Source: RGIG3013 sp045538935
GTDB lineage: Bacteria; Bacillota; Clostridia; Oscillospirales; Acutalibacteraceae
Assembly (NCBI GenBank): GCA_045538935.1
Contig: JAZQEI010000021.1
Location: 1-64,000, forward strand
DNA length: 64,000 nt
Direction of reading: 5' to 3'
Under the pieces are notes generated by a model. It did not search any database, was not told the DNA's origin, and was given only the letters and a program-made list of their open reading frames with translations. The translations under genes were made by a program, and so were the position numbers. This document shows positions 35,609 to 44,846 of the stretch, piece after piece. Position 1 is the first letter of the stretch. The number at the start of each line of letters is the position of its first letter.

Positions 35609-37714
35609 ATGTACAGAACTCATCGTTGCAATGAAATAAGAAAGGAACACATCGGACTTAGTGTGCAACTCGCCGGTTGGGTAGACGTTATTCGTGACCA
35701 CGGCGGTGTGCTTTTTGTCGATTTAAGAGACGAAACCGGTGTGACTCAGGTTGTTTTCCACGACGAAAGTTTGCTAAAAGGCGTTGGCAAGGAAACTGTT
35801 TTGTCGGTTTCGGGCGTTGTTACCGAACGTGACGTAGAAACTATAAACAATAAAATTGAAACAGGTCTTGTTGAACTTGTAGCCGACAAGGCTGAGGTTT
35901 TGGGTACTTGCACCCGCGATTTGCCTTTTGAAATCGGTGCAAACGACACTAACGAAAATATCAGATTAAAGCATCGTTTCTTAGACCTTAGAAATCCCGA
36001 CCTTCACAAGAATATTATCTTGCGTTCTAAGGTTATCGGCCACATGAGAAAGTTGATGGAAGAAAGAGGATTTTTGGATATTCAAACACCTATCCTCACC
36101 GCATCTTCGCCCGAAGGCGCTCGCGATTTTCTTGTGCCGAGCCGTAAACACCCCGGTAAATTCTATGCACTTCCTCAGGCACCTCAGCAGTTTAAACAGT
36201 TGCTTATGGTTTCGGGGTTTGATAAGTATTATCAAATTGCGCCTTGTTTCCGCGATGAAGATGCTCGTGCCGACCGTTCACCCGGTGAATTCTATCAGCT
36301 CGACTTTGAGATGGCTTTTTCCACTCAAGACGAGGTTTTAAAAGTTTGCGAAGACGTTGTGAGCGATGTTTTCCGCACTTTCTCTGATAAGCCGGTTACT
36401 GCTTCGCCGTTCAGACGTATTCCGTATGCCGAAAGTATGGCAAAATACGGTTCCGACAAGCCCGACCTTCGCAATCCGCTTATTATCTGTGATTTGAGCG
36501 AGATGTTTACAAGAATCGAGTTTAAGCCTTTTAAAAACAAGTACGTTCGTGGTATTGTGGCGCCTTGCAAGGCTGAGAGATGGTTCTTTGATAAATCTTT
36601 GGAATTTGCAACCAAACAGGCTAAAATGGCGGGTCTTGCACATATTACTTTGCTCGAGGCTGACGGTTATAAGTTTAAAGACGACCCCATCACTAAGGTT
36701 ATGACCGAAGAACAGAAAAAGGAAATTGCCGAGTTTACAGGACTTAAAGAAGGCGAAACGATTTTCTTTATCTGCGATACTTCTTCAAATACTGCCGATA
36801 AAAACGCAGGCGTTATCCGTACTTGGCTTGGTAACGAACTTGGTCTTATTAATAAGGATTCGTTTGAGTTCTGCTTTGTTGTTGATTTCCCGATGTACGA
36901 ACTTGACGAAACAACCGACAGCATAATTTTCACCCACAACCCGTTCTCAATGCCACAAGGCGGTCTTGAAGCGTTGCTTACTAAAGACCCTACTACAATC
37001 CTTGCATATCAGTACGACCTTGTATGTAATGGTATCGAGTTGGCTTCGGGTGCGGTTAGAAACCATAGCCCCGAAATTATGAGAAAAGCTTTTGAAATTG
37101 CAGGTTATTCGGAAGATGAGGTAGAGCGTAGATTCAGCGCACTCTATAATGCGTTCCAGTTTGGAGCACCGCCTCATGCAGGTATGGCTCCCGGTGTTGA
37201 CCGTATTGTTATGCTTCTTGCCGATACCGAAACTATTCGTGATGTTATTGCATTCCCGCTTGACGGTAATGCACAAGACCAGTTGTTGGGAGCACCGAGC
37301 GAAGTAACCGAACTTCAACTCTTTGAGGCGAATGTTCAGATAAGAGGCAAGCAGGGTGCAACCATAGGTGTTGAGGGTGGCGACAGTGATGCTTTCAGTG
37401 AAACCGTAAAGGCTGCCGCAGGAGTAACATCGGGCGGTAAGGATAAGATTAAGAGTTTGCAACAGGTTAATGAACTTAAATTTACTGCCGAAGAAGAAGC
37501 AAAAATGAAGGATATCTTTAAGGCAATGCAGGAAAAAGAAGAGGTAATGGGTAAGGTTGATACCGAAAATACCGATGTTATGGTACACGTTATGCCCTTG
37601 ACCAATATTCTTCGTGATGATAAGCGCGAGCAACCGTTTGCCCGCCAAGACCTGTTAAAGGGTGCTCCTCAAAGCACCGAAGACAGTTGGCAGGTTCCGA
37701 GACTTGTGAAGTGA
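35609..37714 (+). CDS. aspS: Aspartyl-tRNA synthetase fused to GatC
   Basis: The first ~580 residues are a bacterial-type AspRS. They contain an N-terminal anticodon-binding OB fold, class II motif 2 (FRDEDARADR, about residue 214), a GAD insertion and motif 3 (GMAPGVDRIVMLLA, about residue 525). After a ~40-residue linker, residues about 620-701 match GatC: FTAEEEAKMKDIF, KVDTENTD, HVMPLTNILRDD and a VP-containing end. GatC is the small subunit holding GatA and GatB together, so the fusion ties charging of Asp to its amidation on tRNA(Asn). The AspRS is therefore probably non-discriminating. gatA follows within about ten bases. Total length of 701 residues far exceeds the normal ~590. Confidence 0.93.
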   Translation: MYRTHRCNEIRKEHIGLSVQLAGWVDVIRDHGGVLFVDLRDETGVTQVVFHDESLLKGVGKETVLSVSGVVTERDVETINNKIETGLVELVADKAEVLGTCTRDLPFEIGANDTNENIRLKHRFLDLRNPDLHKNIILRSKVIGHMRKLMEERGFLDIQTPILTASSPEGARDFLVPSRKHPGKFYALPQAPQQFKQLLMVSGFDKYYQIAPCFRDEDARADRSPGEFYQLDFEMAFSTQDEVLKVCEDVVSDVFRTFSDKPVTASPFRRIPYAESMAKYGSDKPDLRNPLIICDLSEMFTRIEFKPFKNKYVRGIVAPCKAERWFFDKSLEFATKQAKMAGLAHITLLEADGYKFKDDPITKVMTEEQKKEIAEFTGLKEGETIFFICDTSSNTADKNAGVIRTWLGNELGLINKDSFEFCFVVDFPMYELDETTDSIIFTHNPFSMPQGGLEALLTKDPTTILAYQYDLVCNGIELASGAVRNHSPEIMRKAFEIAGYSEDEVERRFSALYNAFQFGAPPHAGMAPGVDRIVMLLADTETIRDVIAFPLDGNAQDQLLGAPSEVTELQLFEANVQIRGKQGATIGVEGGDSDAFSETVKAAAGVTSGGKDKIKSLQQVNELKFTAEEEAKMKDIFKAMQEKEEVMGKVDTENTDVMVHVMPLTNILRDDKREQPFARQDLLKGAPQSTEDSWQVPRLVK

Positions 37715-37724
37715 GGTGTTAATG

Positions 37725-38894
37725 ATGAGTTTTTATATAAATGAAATAAACAAAAACGGCAACCTGGCAGTTGACGATATGTTGCTTGTCAAGGATACAC
37801 CGGCTACCGCAGGCTCCAAGATGCTCCAAAACTTTAAGCCGCTTTTTTCTGCCGAGGTTGTAAGCAAAGCCGAAAAAGCAGGTTTTACCGTCAAAGGAAA
37901 AACTAATGTCGGCGAATTTGGTCTTGATGTTATAGGCGAAACCTCGTACTTTGAGGGTGAGACCGCCGCTGCTTCGAAGGCAGTTGTGTCGGGTGATGTT
38001 GAGGCAGCATTAAGTGTTGACTTGAATGGAGCACCTCGTCGTGCTGCGGCTGTCACAGGTGCTACCTTCGTAAAACCCACCTATGGCACTGTTTCGCGTT
38101 ATGGCATTATTGCCTGTGCTTGCTCGGGCGAGCAGGTTGGCGTTACTGCCATGAGTGCCGATAAAGCAAGAAACGTATTAACCGCTATTGCCGGTCATGA
38201 CGCAAAAGACGGCACATCGTTACCCGATGAAAAATACGATTACTCGGTATTGTTTGACGGTCTTGAAGGCATGAAAGTTGCTTTTATTAAAGAACTCTTT
38301 GAGGCTGCAAGCGAAGATGTAAAAAAGAAACTTTTGGCATATAAAAATCAACTTCAAAGCAAGGGTGCTACGGTGGTTGAAATTTCACTTGATATTGTAA
38401 ATGAGGTGCAGACCGCATGGACAATTTTGATGTCGGCCGAGACCACAAATAACCTTTCCCGTTTTGACGGTGTAAAGTACGGCTACCGTACTGCAAATTA
38501 CAAAAATATTGACGACCTTTATGTTGGAAGCCGTACCGAAAGTTTTGGTTTTTTGACTAAGGCAACCATTATCTACGGTTCGGACGTTTTGTCTAAAGGC
38601 AGATATGAAAATTGCTATGATAAAGCACTTAGAATCCGCCGTGTAGCAGTCGAAAAAATGAAAGAAATCTTCGGTAAGTTTGATGTTTGTCTGGCACCTG
38701 CTTGCAGTAGTTTCGATTTAACCTACACAGGCGACGAGTTTAGAAAAGCGTTTGAGGAAAGTAAATTTACTGCAATTTCCTCTATTACCGGTATGCCTGC
38801 AGTTGTAACAAAAGGTGTTCAGTTAATGGGCGACCATCTTTGTGAAGGTAAACTTTTAAAAATTGCCGAGATTTTGGAAAAGGAGGAGGCTTAA
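37725..38894 (+). CDS. gatA: GatA-like amidase subunit without catalytic serines
   Basis: Normal GatA (~485 residues) releases ammonia from Gln with a Ser-cisSer-Lys triad. This copy has only 389 residues and lacks about 60 at the N-terminus. The catalytic Lys survives (LLVKDTPATAGSKML), as does KPTYGTVSRYGI. The GGSSGGSA motif is gone; the region reads AVVSGDVEAALSVDLNGAPRR, where the nucleophile of TGGSIRQP aligns with Ala. The C-terminal glutamine-site region is also shortened (SSITGMPAVVTK). It is probably inactive as a glutaminase but may keep a structural role with GatB. ATG 37725 follows GAGGTG at good spacing; ATG 37722 and GTG 37716 are alternatives. Confidence 0.85.
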   Translation: MSFYINEINKNGNLAVDDMLLVKDTPATAGSKMLQNFKPLFSAEVVSKAEKAGFTVKGKTNVGEFGLDVIGETSYFEGETAAASKAVVSGDVEAALSVDLNGAPRRAAAVTGATFVKPTYGTVSRYGIIACACSGEQVGVTAMSADKARNVLTAIAGHDAKDGTSLPDEKYDYSVLFDGLEGMKVAFIKELFEAASEDVKKKLLAYKNQLQSKGATVVEISLDIVNEVQTAWTILMSAETTNNLSRFDGVKYGYRTANYKNIDDLYVGSRTESFGFLTKATIIYGSDVLSKGRYENCYDKALRIRRVAVEKMKEIFGKFDVCLAPACSSFDLTYTGDEFRKAFEESKFTAISSITGMPAVVTKGVQLMGDHLCEGKLLKIAEILEKEEA

Positions 38895-38896
38895 TT

Positions 38897-40303
38897 ATGA
38901 AGTATGAGTTAGTTATTGGTCTTGAAACTCATGTTGAGCTTGCTACCGATTCTAAACTTTTCTGTTCTTGTGGCGGTCATGCTGCTGCTGACGAGCCGAA
39001 TGATTGTGTTTGTCCTGCTTGTAGCGGTATGCCCGGTATGTTGCCTGTTACTAACCGCCACGCAATTGAACTTGCGGTTAAGGCAGGATTTATGCTCAAC
39101 TGTAAAATTAATCAGTATACAACATTTGATAAAAAGAGTTACTATTATCCCGACCTGCCTTCGGCCTATCAGATTACTCAATGGTTCCACCCCATTTGTG
39201 TCGAGGGTACCGTTGACGTAAACGGCAGACAAATTGGCATTAAGCAGATTCACGTTGAGGAAGACGCAGGTAAACTTGTTCACGACGATGCCACCAACAC
39301 GTCGCTTGTCGATTATAACCGTACCAGCGTTCCGCTTATTGAAATAGTAACCAAGCCGGATTTTCGCAGTTCTGACGAGGTTATTGCATACCTTAAAAAA
39401 TTAAAATCATCGTTGCAGTTTGCGGGAATCTCCGAGTGTGAAGAGGGTGCGATGCGTTGTGACGTTAATATTTCGGTTCGTCCCGAAGGCTCAAGTGAAT
39501 TTGGTGTGCGTTCCGAGATTAAGAATATGAGTTCTTTTGCCGAAATCAAGGATGCAATTGAATTTGAAAAGGTACGTCATGTTGATGCTATTGAACGTCG
39601 CACCGAGATGCTTGTTCAAGAAACAAGACGTTGGGACGAAATTAAACGTCGCACGTTCCCTATGCGTAATAAGGAAACTGCCGCAGACTACCGCTATTTC
39701 CCTGACCCTAACCTTATGCCGATTGTTATTGATGATGAGTGGCTTGAACAAATTCGTGCAAGCATGCCTGCAACAGCAGAGGAAAAAGGTCAGAAATATG
39801 TGGCTCTCGGCATAAACGAAAAAGATGCTGCCGTTTTGGCATCAAACTTAGCACTTTGCGAATTTTTCGACAGTGTTGTTGAACTTGGTGCTAATCCTAA
39901 GGCGGTTGCAGGTTGGGTTCTTACCGAGTGTATGAGCCGAATGAACATTTTAGGTCTTGAAACACTCAGCATTGAGCCTAAAAAACTTGCAAGAATTATT
40001 GAACTTTGCGAACTCGGAGAGATTACCCGAGCAGCAGGTAAAAAGGTATTGGCGGCAGTGTTTGAGAAGGATGTTGACGTCGATAAATACTGTGATGAAA
40101 ACGGGCTTAATGCAAAGGTTGACGAAGGTGTTGTGCTTGATACCGTTTGCCGTGTAATTGCCGAAAATGAAAAGGCAGTTGCCGATTACAGAAGCGGTAA
40201 GGTCAAGGCAATGCAGGCTTTGTTTGGTCTTATTATGCGAGAACTCAAAGGTGTCGGTGACCCTGCAGTTATCAGAAAAATACTCGAGGAAAAATTGAAA
40301 TAA
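38897..40303 (+). CDS. gatB: Asp-tRNA(Asn)/Glu-tRNA(Gln) amidotransferase subunit B
   Basis: GatB phosphorylates the misacylated aminoacyl-tRNA and transfers ammonia to it. The 468 residues have the normal length. The N-terminal VIGLETHVEL, Zn-type Cys residues (CSCGG and CVCPACSG), YYYPDLPSAYQI, and the VEEDAGKLVHD metal and kinase site are intact. The C-terminal helical and YqeY-like tail for tRNA contacts (about 330-468) is present. It starts two bases after the gatA stop with GGAGGAGG upstream. In contrast to GatA nothing essential looks missing. Confidence 0.95.
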   Translation: MKYELVIGLETHVELATDSKLFCSCGGHAAADEPNDCVCPACSGMPGMLPVTNRHAIELAVKAGFMLNCKINQYTTFDKKSYYYPDLPSAYQITQWFHPICVEGTVDVNGRQIGIKQIHVEEDAGKLVHDDATNTSLVDYNRTSVPLIEIVTKPDFRSSDEVIAYLKKLKSSLQFAGISECEEGAMRCDVNISVRPEGSSEFGVRSEIKNMSSFAEIKDAIEFEKVRHVDAIERRTEMLVQETRRWDEIKRRTFPMRNKETAADYRYFPDPNLMPIVIDDEWLEQIRASMPATAEEKGQKYVALGINEKDAAVLASNLALCEFFDSVVELGANPKAVAGWVLTECMSRMNILGLETLSIEPKKLARIIELCELGEITRAAGKKVLAAVFEKDVDVDKYCDENGLNAKVDEGVVLDTVCRVIAENEKAVADYRSGKVKAMQALFGLIMRELKGVGDPAVIRKILEEKLK

Positions 40304-40308
40304 AAATT

Positions 40309-40346
40309 ATACCACCTGAAATTATTGGTTTTGGGTGGTATTTTTT
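40309..40346 (+). terminator. Terminator of the aspS-gat operon
   Basis: ATACCACC and GGTGGTAT form an 8-bp stem with a 17-base loop, followed by TTTTT. Confidence 0.8.
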
Positions 40347-40370
40347 ATGTACTTGGGAATAATATTCTCT

Positions 40371-41009
40371 ATGAAAAGAGCAGAATTTGAAAGTAAAAAT
40401 TTATCGCAACGTGTGTTTTGGGCAGTCAAATCAGGCAATGTATATGAAATAGACGACCTGTTTCATATGATAAAACATGATGACAGTGAGGTTTTAATAG
40501 AACTTTTGTCTTGTTTTGTAAAATTAGACAGTCCTTTGGCAAAAGCAGAAGTCGAATCGCTTTTTGGTGAAACGAACGCTATTTTTCAAAAAGAGCATAT
40601 GAAGGAAAGGGTATATTCTGCATCCATAAAACTTGCAGAAATTTATTCTAAAACCCGCATTACGGAAGCGCAAAGGGTTTCGCAGGATGTTTTAAACATT
40701 ATAGAAAATGAGTTTTGTGACGAAAAACTGTCGCTTTTTAAGGTCGCACATCGGCTTAACATCAGTCACAGTCATTTGAGTACGTTAATAAAAAAGACAT
40801 TGGGAAGGAATTTTAAAGAGATTTTAACCGAACGGCGTATGACTAAGGCACACGAATTTGTTTTGACAACCGATTTAAAAGTGCTCGAAATTGCAAAGAA
40901 ATGCGGTTATTCTGACCAATATCATTTTAGTTTTTCGTTTAAAAAATATTTTGGTTTGTCGCCTCAAGGTTTAAGACAAAAGGTACATCAAAACGACGAT
41001 AATATATAA
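40371..41009 (+). CDS. AraC family transcriptional regulator
   Basis: The last ~100 residues form an AraC-type double HTH: KVAHRLNISHSHLSTLIKK, then VLEIAKKCGYSDQYHFSFSFKKYFG. The N-terminal ~110 residues are helical and unassigned, with no clear ligand-binding cupin. The start is uncertain: ATG 40371 (212 residues) and ATG 40347, right behind the terminator, both lack a good ribosome site. It may control the DUF1538 gene downstream on the same strand. Confidence 0.8.
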   Translation: MKRAEFESKNLSQRVFWAVKSGNVYEIDDLFHMIKHDDSEVLIELLSCFVKLDSPLAKAEVESLFGETNAIFQKEHMKERVYSASIKLAEIYSKTRITEAQRVSQDVLNIIENEFCDEKLSLFKVAHRLNISHSHLSTLIKKTLGRNFKEILTERRMTKAHEFVLTTDLKVLEIAKKCGYSDQYHFSFSFKKYFGLSPQGLRQKVHQNDDNI

Positions 41010-41027
41010 AGGAATTTATATTTTTGG

Positions 41028-41056
41028 TTGCAATAAGCAGGTAATAATGGTATCAT
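41028..41056 (+). promoter_or_regulatory. Promoter of the DUF1538/PII-like pair
   Basis: TTGCAA (41028-41033) and TATCAT (41051-41056) are 17 bases apart with an extended -10 TG, 39 bases before the ATG. Confidence 0.6.
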
Positions 41057-41094
41057 ACAAATGTATGTAAGCATTAAAGAACGGTGGTGGACTG

Positions 41095-42633
41095 ATGAAC
41101 CCGAAATTAAGACAAAAAACCATGGAATCGTTGTCGGCGGTGTTGCCGATTACGGGTATAGTGATGTTCATTAGCATCTTCCTTGTTCCAATGGAACTTG
41201 GCACTGTTTTCATGTTTTTTGTGGGCGCATTAATGCTTATTTTAGGCATGGGCTTTTTCCAACTTGGTGCCGAAATGTCGATGGAGCCGATAGGTGAGGG
41301 CATAGGTGTCCAAATATCAAAAACCAAAAAGGTTTTGTTGGTAGTATTGTTGGGCTTCTTAATGGGATTAATTATCACCGTTTCAGAGCCCGATTTGCAG
41401 GTTTTAGCCGAGCAGGTTCCGTCAGTACCTAACTTAGTGCTTATTTTAACCGTAGCCGTCGGTGTAGGTTTGTTTTTGGCACTTGCCATTGTCCGAATTA
41501 AATACCAAATCGACCTGTCAAAACTTTTAATTGTGTTTTATTTGTTGTTAATAGCCGTTTCAATGTTTGTTCCAAAAGAGTTTTTGGCAGTAGCGTTTGA
41601 CTCGGGCGGTGTCACCACGGGACCCATGACTGTACCGTTTATAATGGCACTCGGTATAGGTCTGGCATCGGTCAGAAACGATAAAAACGCAGCAAGCGAC
41701 AGTTTCGGCCTTGTTGCTTTATCAAGTGTTGGCCCTATTCTTGCAGTACTTATTCTTGGCTGTTTCTACAAACCTACTGAGGCCGAATATTCCTTAGGTA
41801 TGGTCGCCGATGTGTTTACAACAAGGGACGTTGTAAAGGTGTTTGGTTTTGAATTGCCTAAATTTGCAGGCGAGGTGGCGGTGTCACTTTTGCCAATTGT
41901 AGCGGTTTTCTTCTTGTTTCAGATATTTACCCGTCGATATAACAAACGCAGTTTAAAACGTATTATTGTGGGTGTGGTGTATACCTTTGTGGGTCTTGTG
42001 TTGTTCCTTTGCGGAGTTAATGTAGGTTTTGCACAGGTTGGTGCATTTTTAGGCCGCGAATTGGCATCGCTTACATATAATTGGGTGATTGTTCCTATTG
42101 GTATGGTTATCGGTTACTATATAGTTAAAGCCGAGCCGGCAATTCAGGTGTTGAACCGTCAGGTTGAGGATGTTACCGACGGCGCAATTTCGGTCAAGGC
42201 AATGAACAGAAGTATGTCAATAGGTGTTGCTATAAGTATCGGTCTTGCGATGCTGAGGGTTATTTTAGGTATACCTATTTATTGGATAATAATACCGGGA
42301 TATGTAATTGCGCTTGTTATGTCACGTTTTGTGCCTAAAATTTTCGTCGGTATAGCGTTTGACTCGGGTGGAGTTGCAAGCGGTCCTATGACATCTACAT
42401 TTTTGCTGCCGCTTAGTATCGGCACCTGTCAGGCTGTTGGCGGGAACCTTATGACCGACGCTTTTGGTGTTGTGGCATTGGTTGCCTTAACACCGCTTAT
42501 TGCTATTCAGATAATGGGCCTTGTTTATAAGTTTAAGACCGCAAAACTCGAAAAGCAGTCGGTACTTCATGATGGACTTACGCCCGATTGCGACGATATT
42601 ATAGATTTGGAGGAGGGCGCATATGGAAACTAA
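41095..42633 (+). CDS. DUF1538 membrane protein
   Basis: This 512-residue integral membrane protein has about twelve hydrophobic segments and an internal duplication. The motif AFDSGGVTTGPMT in the first half recurs as AFDSGGVASGPMT in the second, and each is followed by a DAFG/DSFG helix. This pattern defines DUF1538, a transporter-like family of unknown substrate. The next gene, overlapping by 11 bases, encodes a PII-like protein, so transport is probably gated by a nitrogen, energy or nucleotide signal. Confidence 0.85.
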   Translation: MNPKLRQKTMESLSAVLPITGIVMFISIFLVPMELGTVFMFFVGALMLILGMGFFQLGAEMSMEPIGEGIGVQISKTKKVLLVVLLGFLMGLIITVSEPDLQVLAEQVPSVPNLVLILTVAVGVGLFLALAIVRIKYQIDLSKLLIVFYLLLIAVSMFVPKEFLAVAFDSGGVTTGPMTVPFIMALGIGLASVRNDKNAASDSFGLVALSSVGPILAVLILGCFYKPTEAEYSLGMVADVFTTRDVVKVFGFELPKFAGEVAVSLLPIVAVFFLFQIFTRRYNKRSLKRIIVGVVYTFVGLVLFLCGVNVGFAQVGAFLGRELASLTYNWVIVPIGMVIGYYIVKAEPAIQVLNRQVEDVTDGAISVKAMNRSMSIGVAISIGLAMLRVILGIPIYWIIIPGYVIALVMSRFVPKIFVGIAFDSGGVASGPMTSTFLLPLSIGTCQAVGGNLMTDAFGVVALVALTPLIAIQIMGLVYKFKTAKLEKQSVLHDGLTPDCDDIIDLEEGAYGN

Positions 42634-43312
42634 CAGTAACCGTTCTTACAGAATGCTTGTACTTATTGCTACCCGAAAACTGGCAGAAAAGGCATCGGAA
42701 CTTTTTTTGAATGCCAATGTGCCCGTTCAGTACCGACTTAATGCAAAAGGTACTGCTTCAAGCGAAATTATGGATACTTTGGGACTTGGTAGCGTTGATA
42801 AGTATCTGCTTATATCTACTGTGCCTACCAATATAAGTAAACGAATGCTTTGCCGACTTCACACAGAGTTAAGACTTGATGCTGTTAACAGCGGAATTGC
42901 ATTCACATTGCCTATTACGGGTGCCAGTAGGATAGTGGTTAATATGATGAATGATGAGGATTTTGTGAACTCTGCAGAAGCAAAGGGAAAGGGTGAGAGC
43001 ATTATGAACGAAACGGTATATACATTGATTTCGGCAGTTGTTGACCGAGGTTTTAGCGGTGAGGTTATGGAGGCCGCAAGAGCTGCGGGAGCAGGTGGCG
43101 GTACAGTAATACACAGCCGAGGAATTGAAAGCGAAAAAGCCACCGGATTTTGGGGGCTCAGCGTTCAGGAAGAAAAGGAAATAGTGCTCATTCTTGCCGA
43201 TGTTGAAAACAAGAGTAAAATAATGAGTGCAATAAGTGAGAAGTGTGGAATGAACAGCGAGGCAAAGGGAATGGTGCTGTCACTTCCTATTGATTCGGTC
43301 ATGGGAATTTAA
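42623..43312 (+). CDS. PII-like signalling protein partnered with DUF1538
   Basis: The 229 residues contain two PII-like (ferredoxin-fold) halves. The second has GFSGEVMEAARAAGAGGGTVIHSRG, whose glycine-rich part resembles the nucleotide-binding T/B-loop region of PII. VLILADVENKSKIMSAI follows as in PII C-loops. PII proteins bind ATP, ADP or other nucleotides and control transporters by direct contact. GGAGGAGGG precedes the ATG. Co-translation with the DUF1538 membrane protein suggests a regulator-channel pair, similar to AmtB-GlnK. Confidence 0.8.
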   Translation: METNSNRSYRMLVLIATRKLAEKASELFLNANVPVQYRLNAKGTASSEIMDTLGLGSVDKYLLISTVPTNISKRMLCRLHTELRLDAVNSGIAFTLPITGASRIVVNMMNDEDFVNSAEAKGKGESIMNETVYTLISAVVDRGFSGEVMEAARAAGAGGGTVIHSRGIESEKATGFWGLSVQEEKEIVLILADVENKSKIMSAISEKCGMNSEAKGMVLSLPIDSVMGI

Positions 43313-43318
43313 ATCATT

Positions 43319-43350
43319 AAAAAAGCGGAGTCGTAGGACTCCGCTTTTTT
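43319..43350. terminator. Bidirectional terminator
   Basis: AAAAAAGCGGAGTC and GACTCCGCTTTTTT form a perfect 14-bp stem with a GTAG loop, between convergent genes. Confidence 0.92.
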
Positions 43351-44755
43351 AATCTAAAAATATTGTTTTTATAGATTCGATTTGTTCGTTTGTTATACCT
43401 ACGGTTTTGGTGAGGTAATTGGTAATTTTTTCTTGCATTGTGTTTCCTTCATAGGACTCAAGACCTGCTATCAATGCATCTATGTTGGTGTTTTTATGGA
43501 AATTTTCCATTACAAAACCGCTGAGCCTATACTCGTGCAACATATCTTCTTTAGAAACATTTAAAAGCCCTTGCAACAAAAATACAATAGTTCCGGTGCG
43601 GTCGGCGCCCCAAGAGCAGTGCATATACATGGGGTAATTTTTGGGGTTTGCCAAATCTGTAAAAATTTCACGAACCGAGTTGATATATTCTTTTTCAAAA
43701 ATGGCTTCGTATGACGGTGCGCTGTAAAATTTATGTTTAACGTCAGAGCCAAATCGGGTTTCAAACACATCGTTGGTTAAGGGAACCCTGAGGTCCATAT
43801 CATATTTAAAACCAAAAGTTTCTAAAACGCTTGGAATATCTTTTTCGGGGATAAAATAGGGGGGATTAATTGCTCCGTCAATTTCGCATCCGCGAATCAG
43901 CAAGCCTTGTTTTACCGTTCTACCGTCAAGTGTTGTATAACCTCCGATATCACGCACGTTTTTAATACCGGGAATCAAAAGAAATCGGTTAGACTGCGCT
44001 GTACGGAATGTTCCCGAGTATACATTGTCGTTTACAGTTACTCGATAATAATAGGTGGTTCCTGTTTTAAGATTATTGATTTCGATAGAGGTATCGTATT
44101 TGTCTAAAATGTAATCGGTATAGTTGGTTAAATTACTGTTTTCGCTTAACCTAAGAACACCCGAACTTTTTGTTAGTTGATATTCAAAAACAAATGGACG
44201 GTAGGGTATCTCTTGCGAAATAGCCTCATCTAAATCAAGTGTATGGTCAAAGGCCTGTTTAGCAGTACTGCTGCAAAGGAGAACCTCTTGTTCAAATTCA
44301 GGCAAAAGTATGGTTTGTTCAGATTCCCATGAACTGCCGTTTGGGTTGTCAGCGTTAATAAATGGCAAGTCTTCAAGGTTTGCAACAAAACAAACACTTG
44401 CGATTATAAACGCGAGAAGTAATGCAACGGCTAACAGTTGCTTCCGTTGTTCTGCGCTAAATTTTTTCTGTTTCTGACGTGTGGTAGAATGACTGTTCCT
44501 TTTTTTAGGTGCACGGTAGGAATCTTTTATTAGTTTATAGTCTTCATCAAAGGCATAAGTACCGTGTTTTAAAATACCGTTGCTCATAACACCGTGAATA
44601 ACATATTCGCCTTTTACAGCTTTTCCTTGTGAGTTGATATAGTAAATATCATCGCCGTCACAAATCACGCCGGCGTGATACAGTTCATCGTCTTTATAGT
44701 ATCGCAACTCGCCATCTTCAAACAAAAGACCTTGTTTTATGATAATCTCCTCCAT
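43349..44755 (-). CDS. Membrane-anchored tyrosine phosphatase with N-terminal wall-binding-like repeats
   Basis: In the 468 residues, positions 1-80 hold repeats resembling choline/wall-binding motifs (DDIYYINSQGKAVKG and a second like it). A basic stretch (KKRNSH...KQKKF) and one membrane helix (about 107-126) follow, then a fibronectin-like strand region (TTYYYRVTVND) and a Y_phosphatase3-type domain. The catalytic loop is HCSWGADRTG near residue 380, with the Asp-containing NVRDIGGY upstream. By the positive-inside rule the repeats would be cytosolic and the phosphatase outside. The ATG lacks a proper ribosome site because GGAGGAG lies just after it. Confidence 0.8.
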   Translation of the reverse strand: MEEIIIKQGLLFEDGELRYYKDDELYHAGVICDGDDIYYINSQGKAVKGEYVIHGVMSNGILKHGTYAFDEDYKLIKDSYRAPKKRNSHSTTRQKQKKFSAEQRKQLLAVALLLAFIIASVCFVANLEDLPFINADNPNGSSWESEQTILLPEFEQEVLLCSSTAKQAFDHTLDLDEAISQEIPYRPFVFEYQLTKSSGVLRLSENSNLTNYTDYILDKYDTSIEINNLKTGTTYYYRVTVNDNVYSGTFRTAQSNRFLLIPGIKNVRDIGGYTTLDGRTVKQGLLIRGCEIDGAINPPYFIPEKDIPSVLETFGFKYDMDLRVPLTNDVFETRFGSDVKHKFYSAPSYEAIFEKEYINSVREIFTDLANPKNYPMYMHCSWGADRTGTIVFLLQGLLNVSKEDMLHEYRLSGFVMENFHKNTNIDALIAGLESYEGNTMQEKITNYLTKTVGITNEQIESIKTIFLD

Positions 44756-44846
44756 TTTTAATACATCTTAAACGGTATTATATCACAAACAAGGTGTGTT
44801 TTGCAATTATAATATACGAAAAATGTCGAAAATATGTGCTTTTTGT

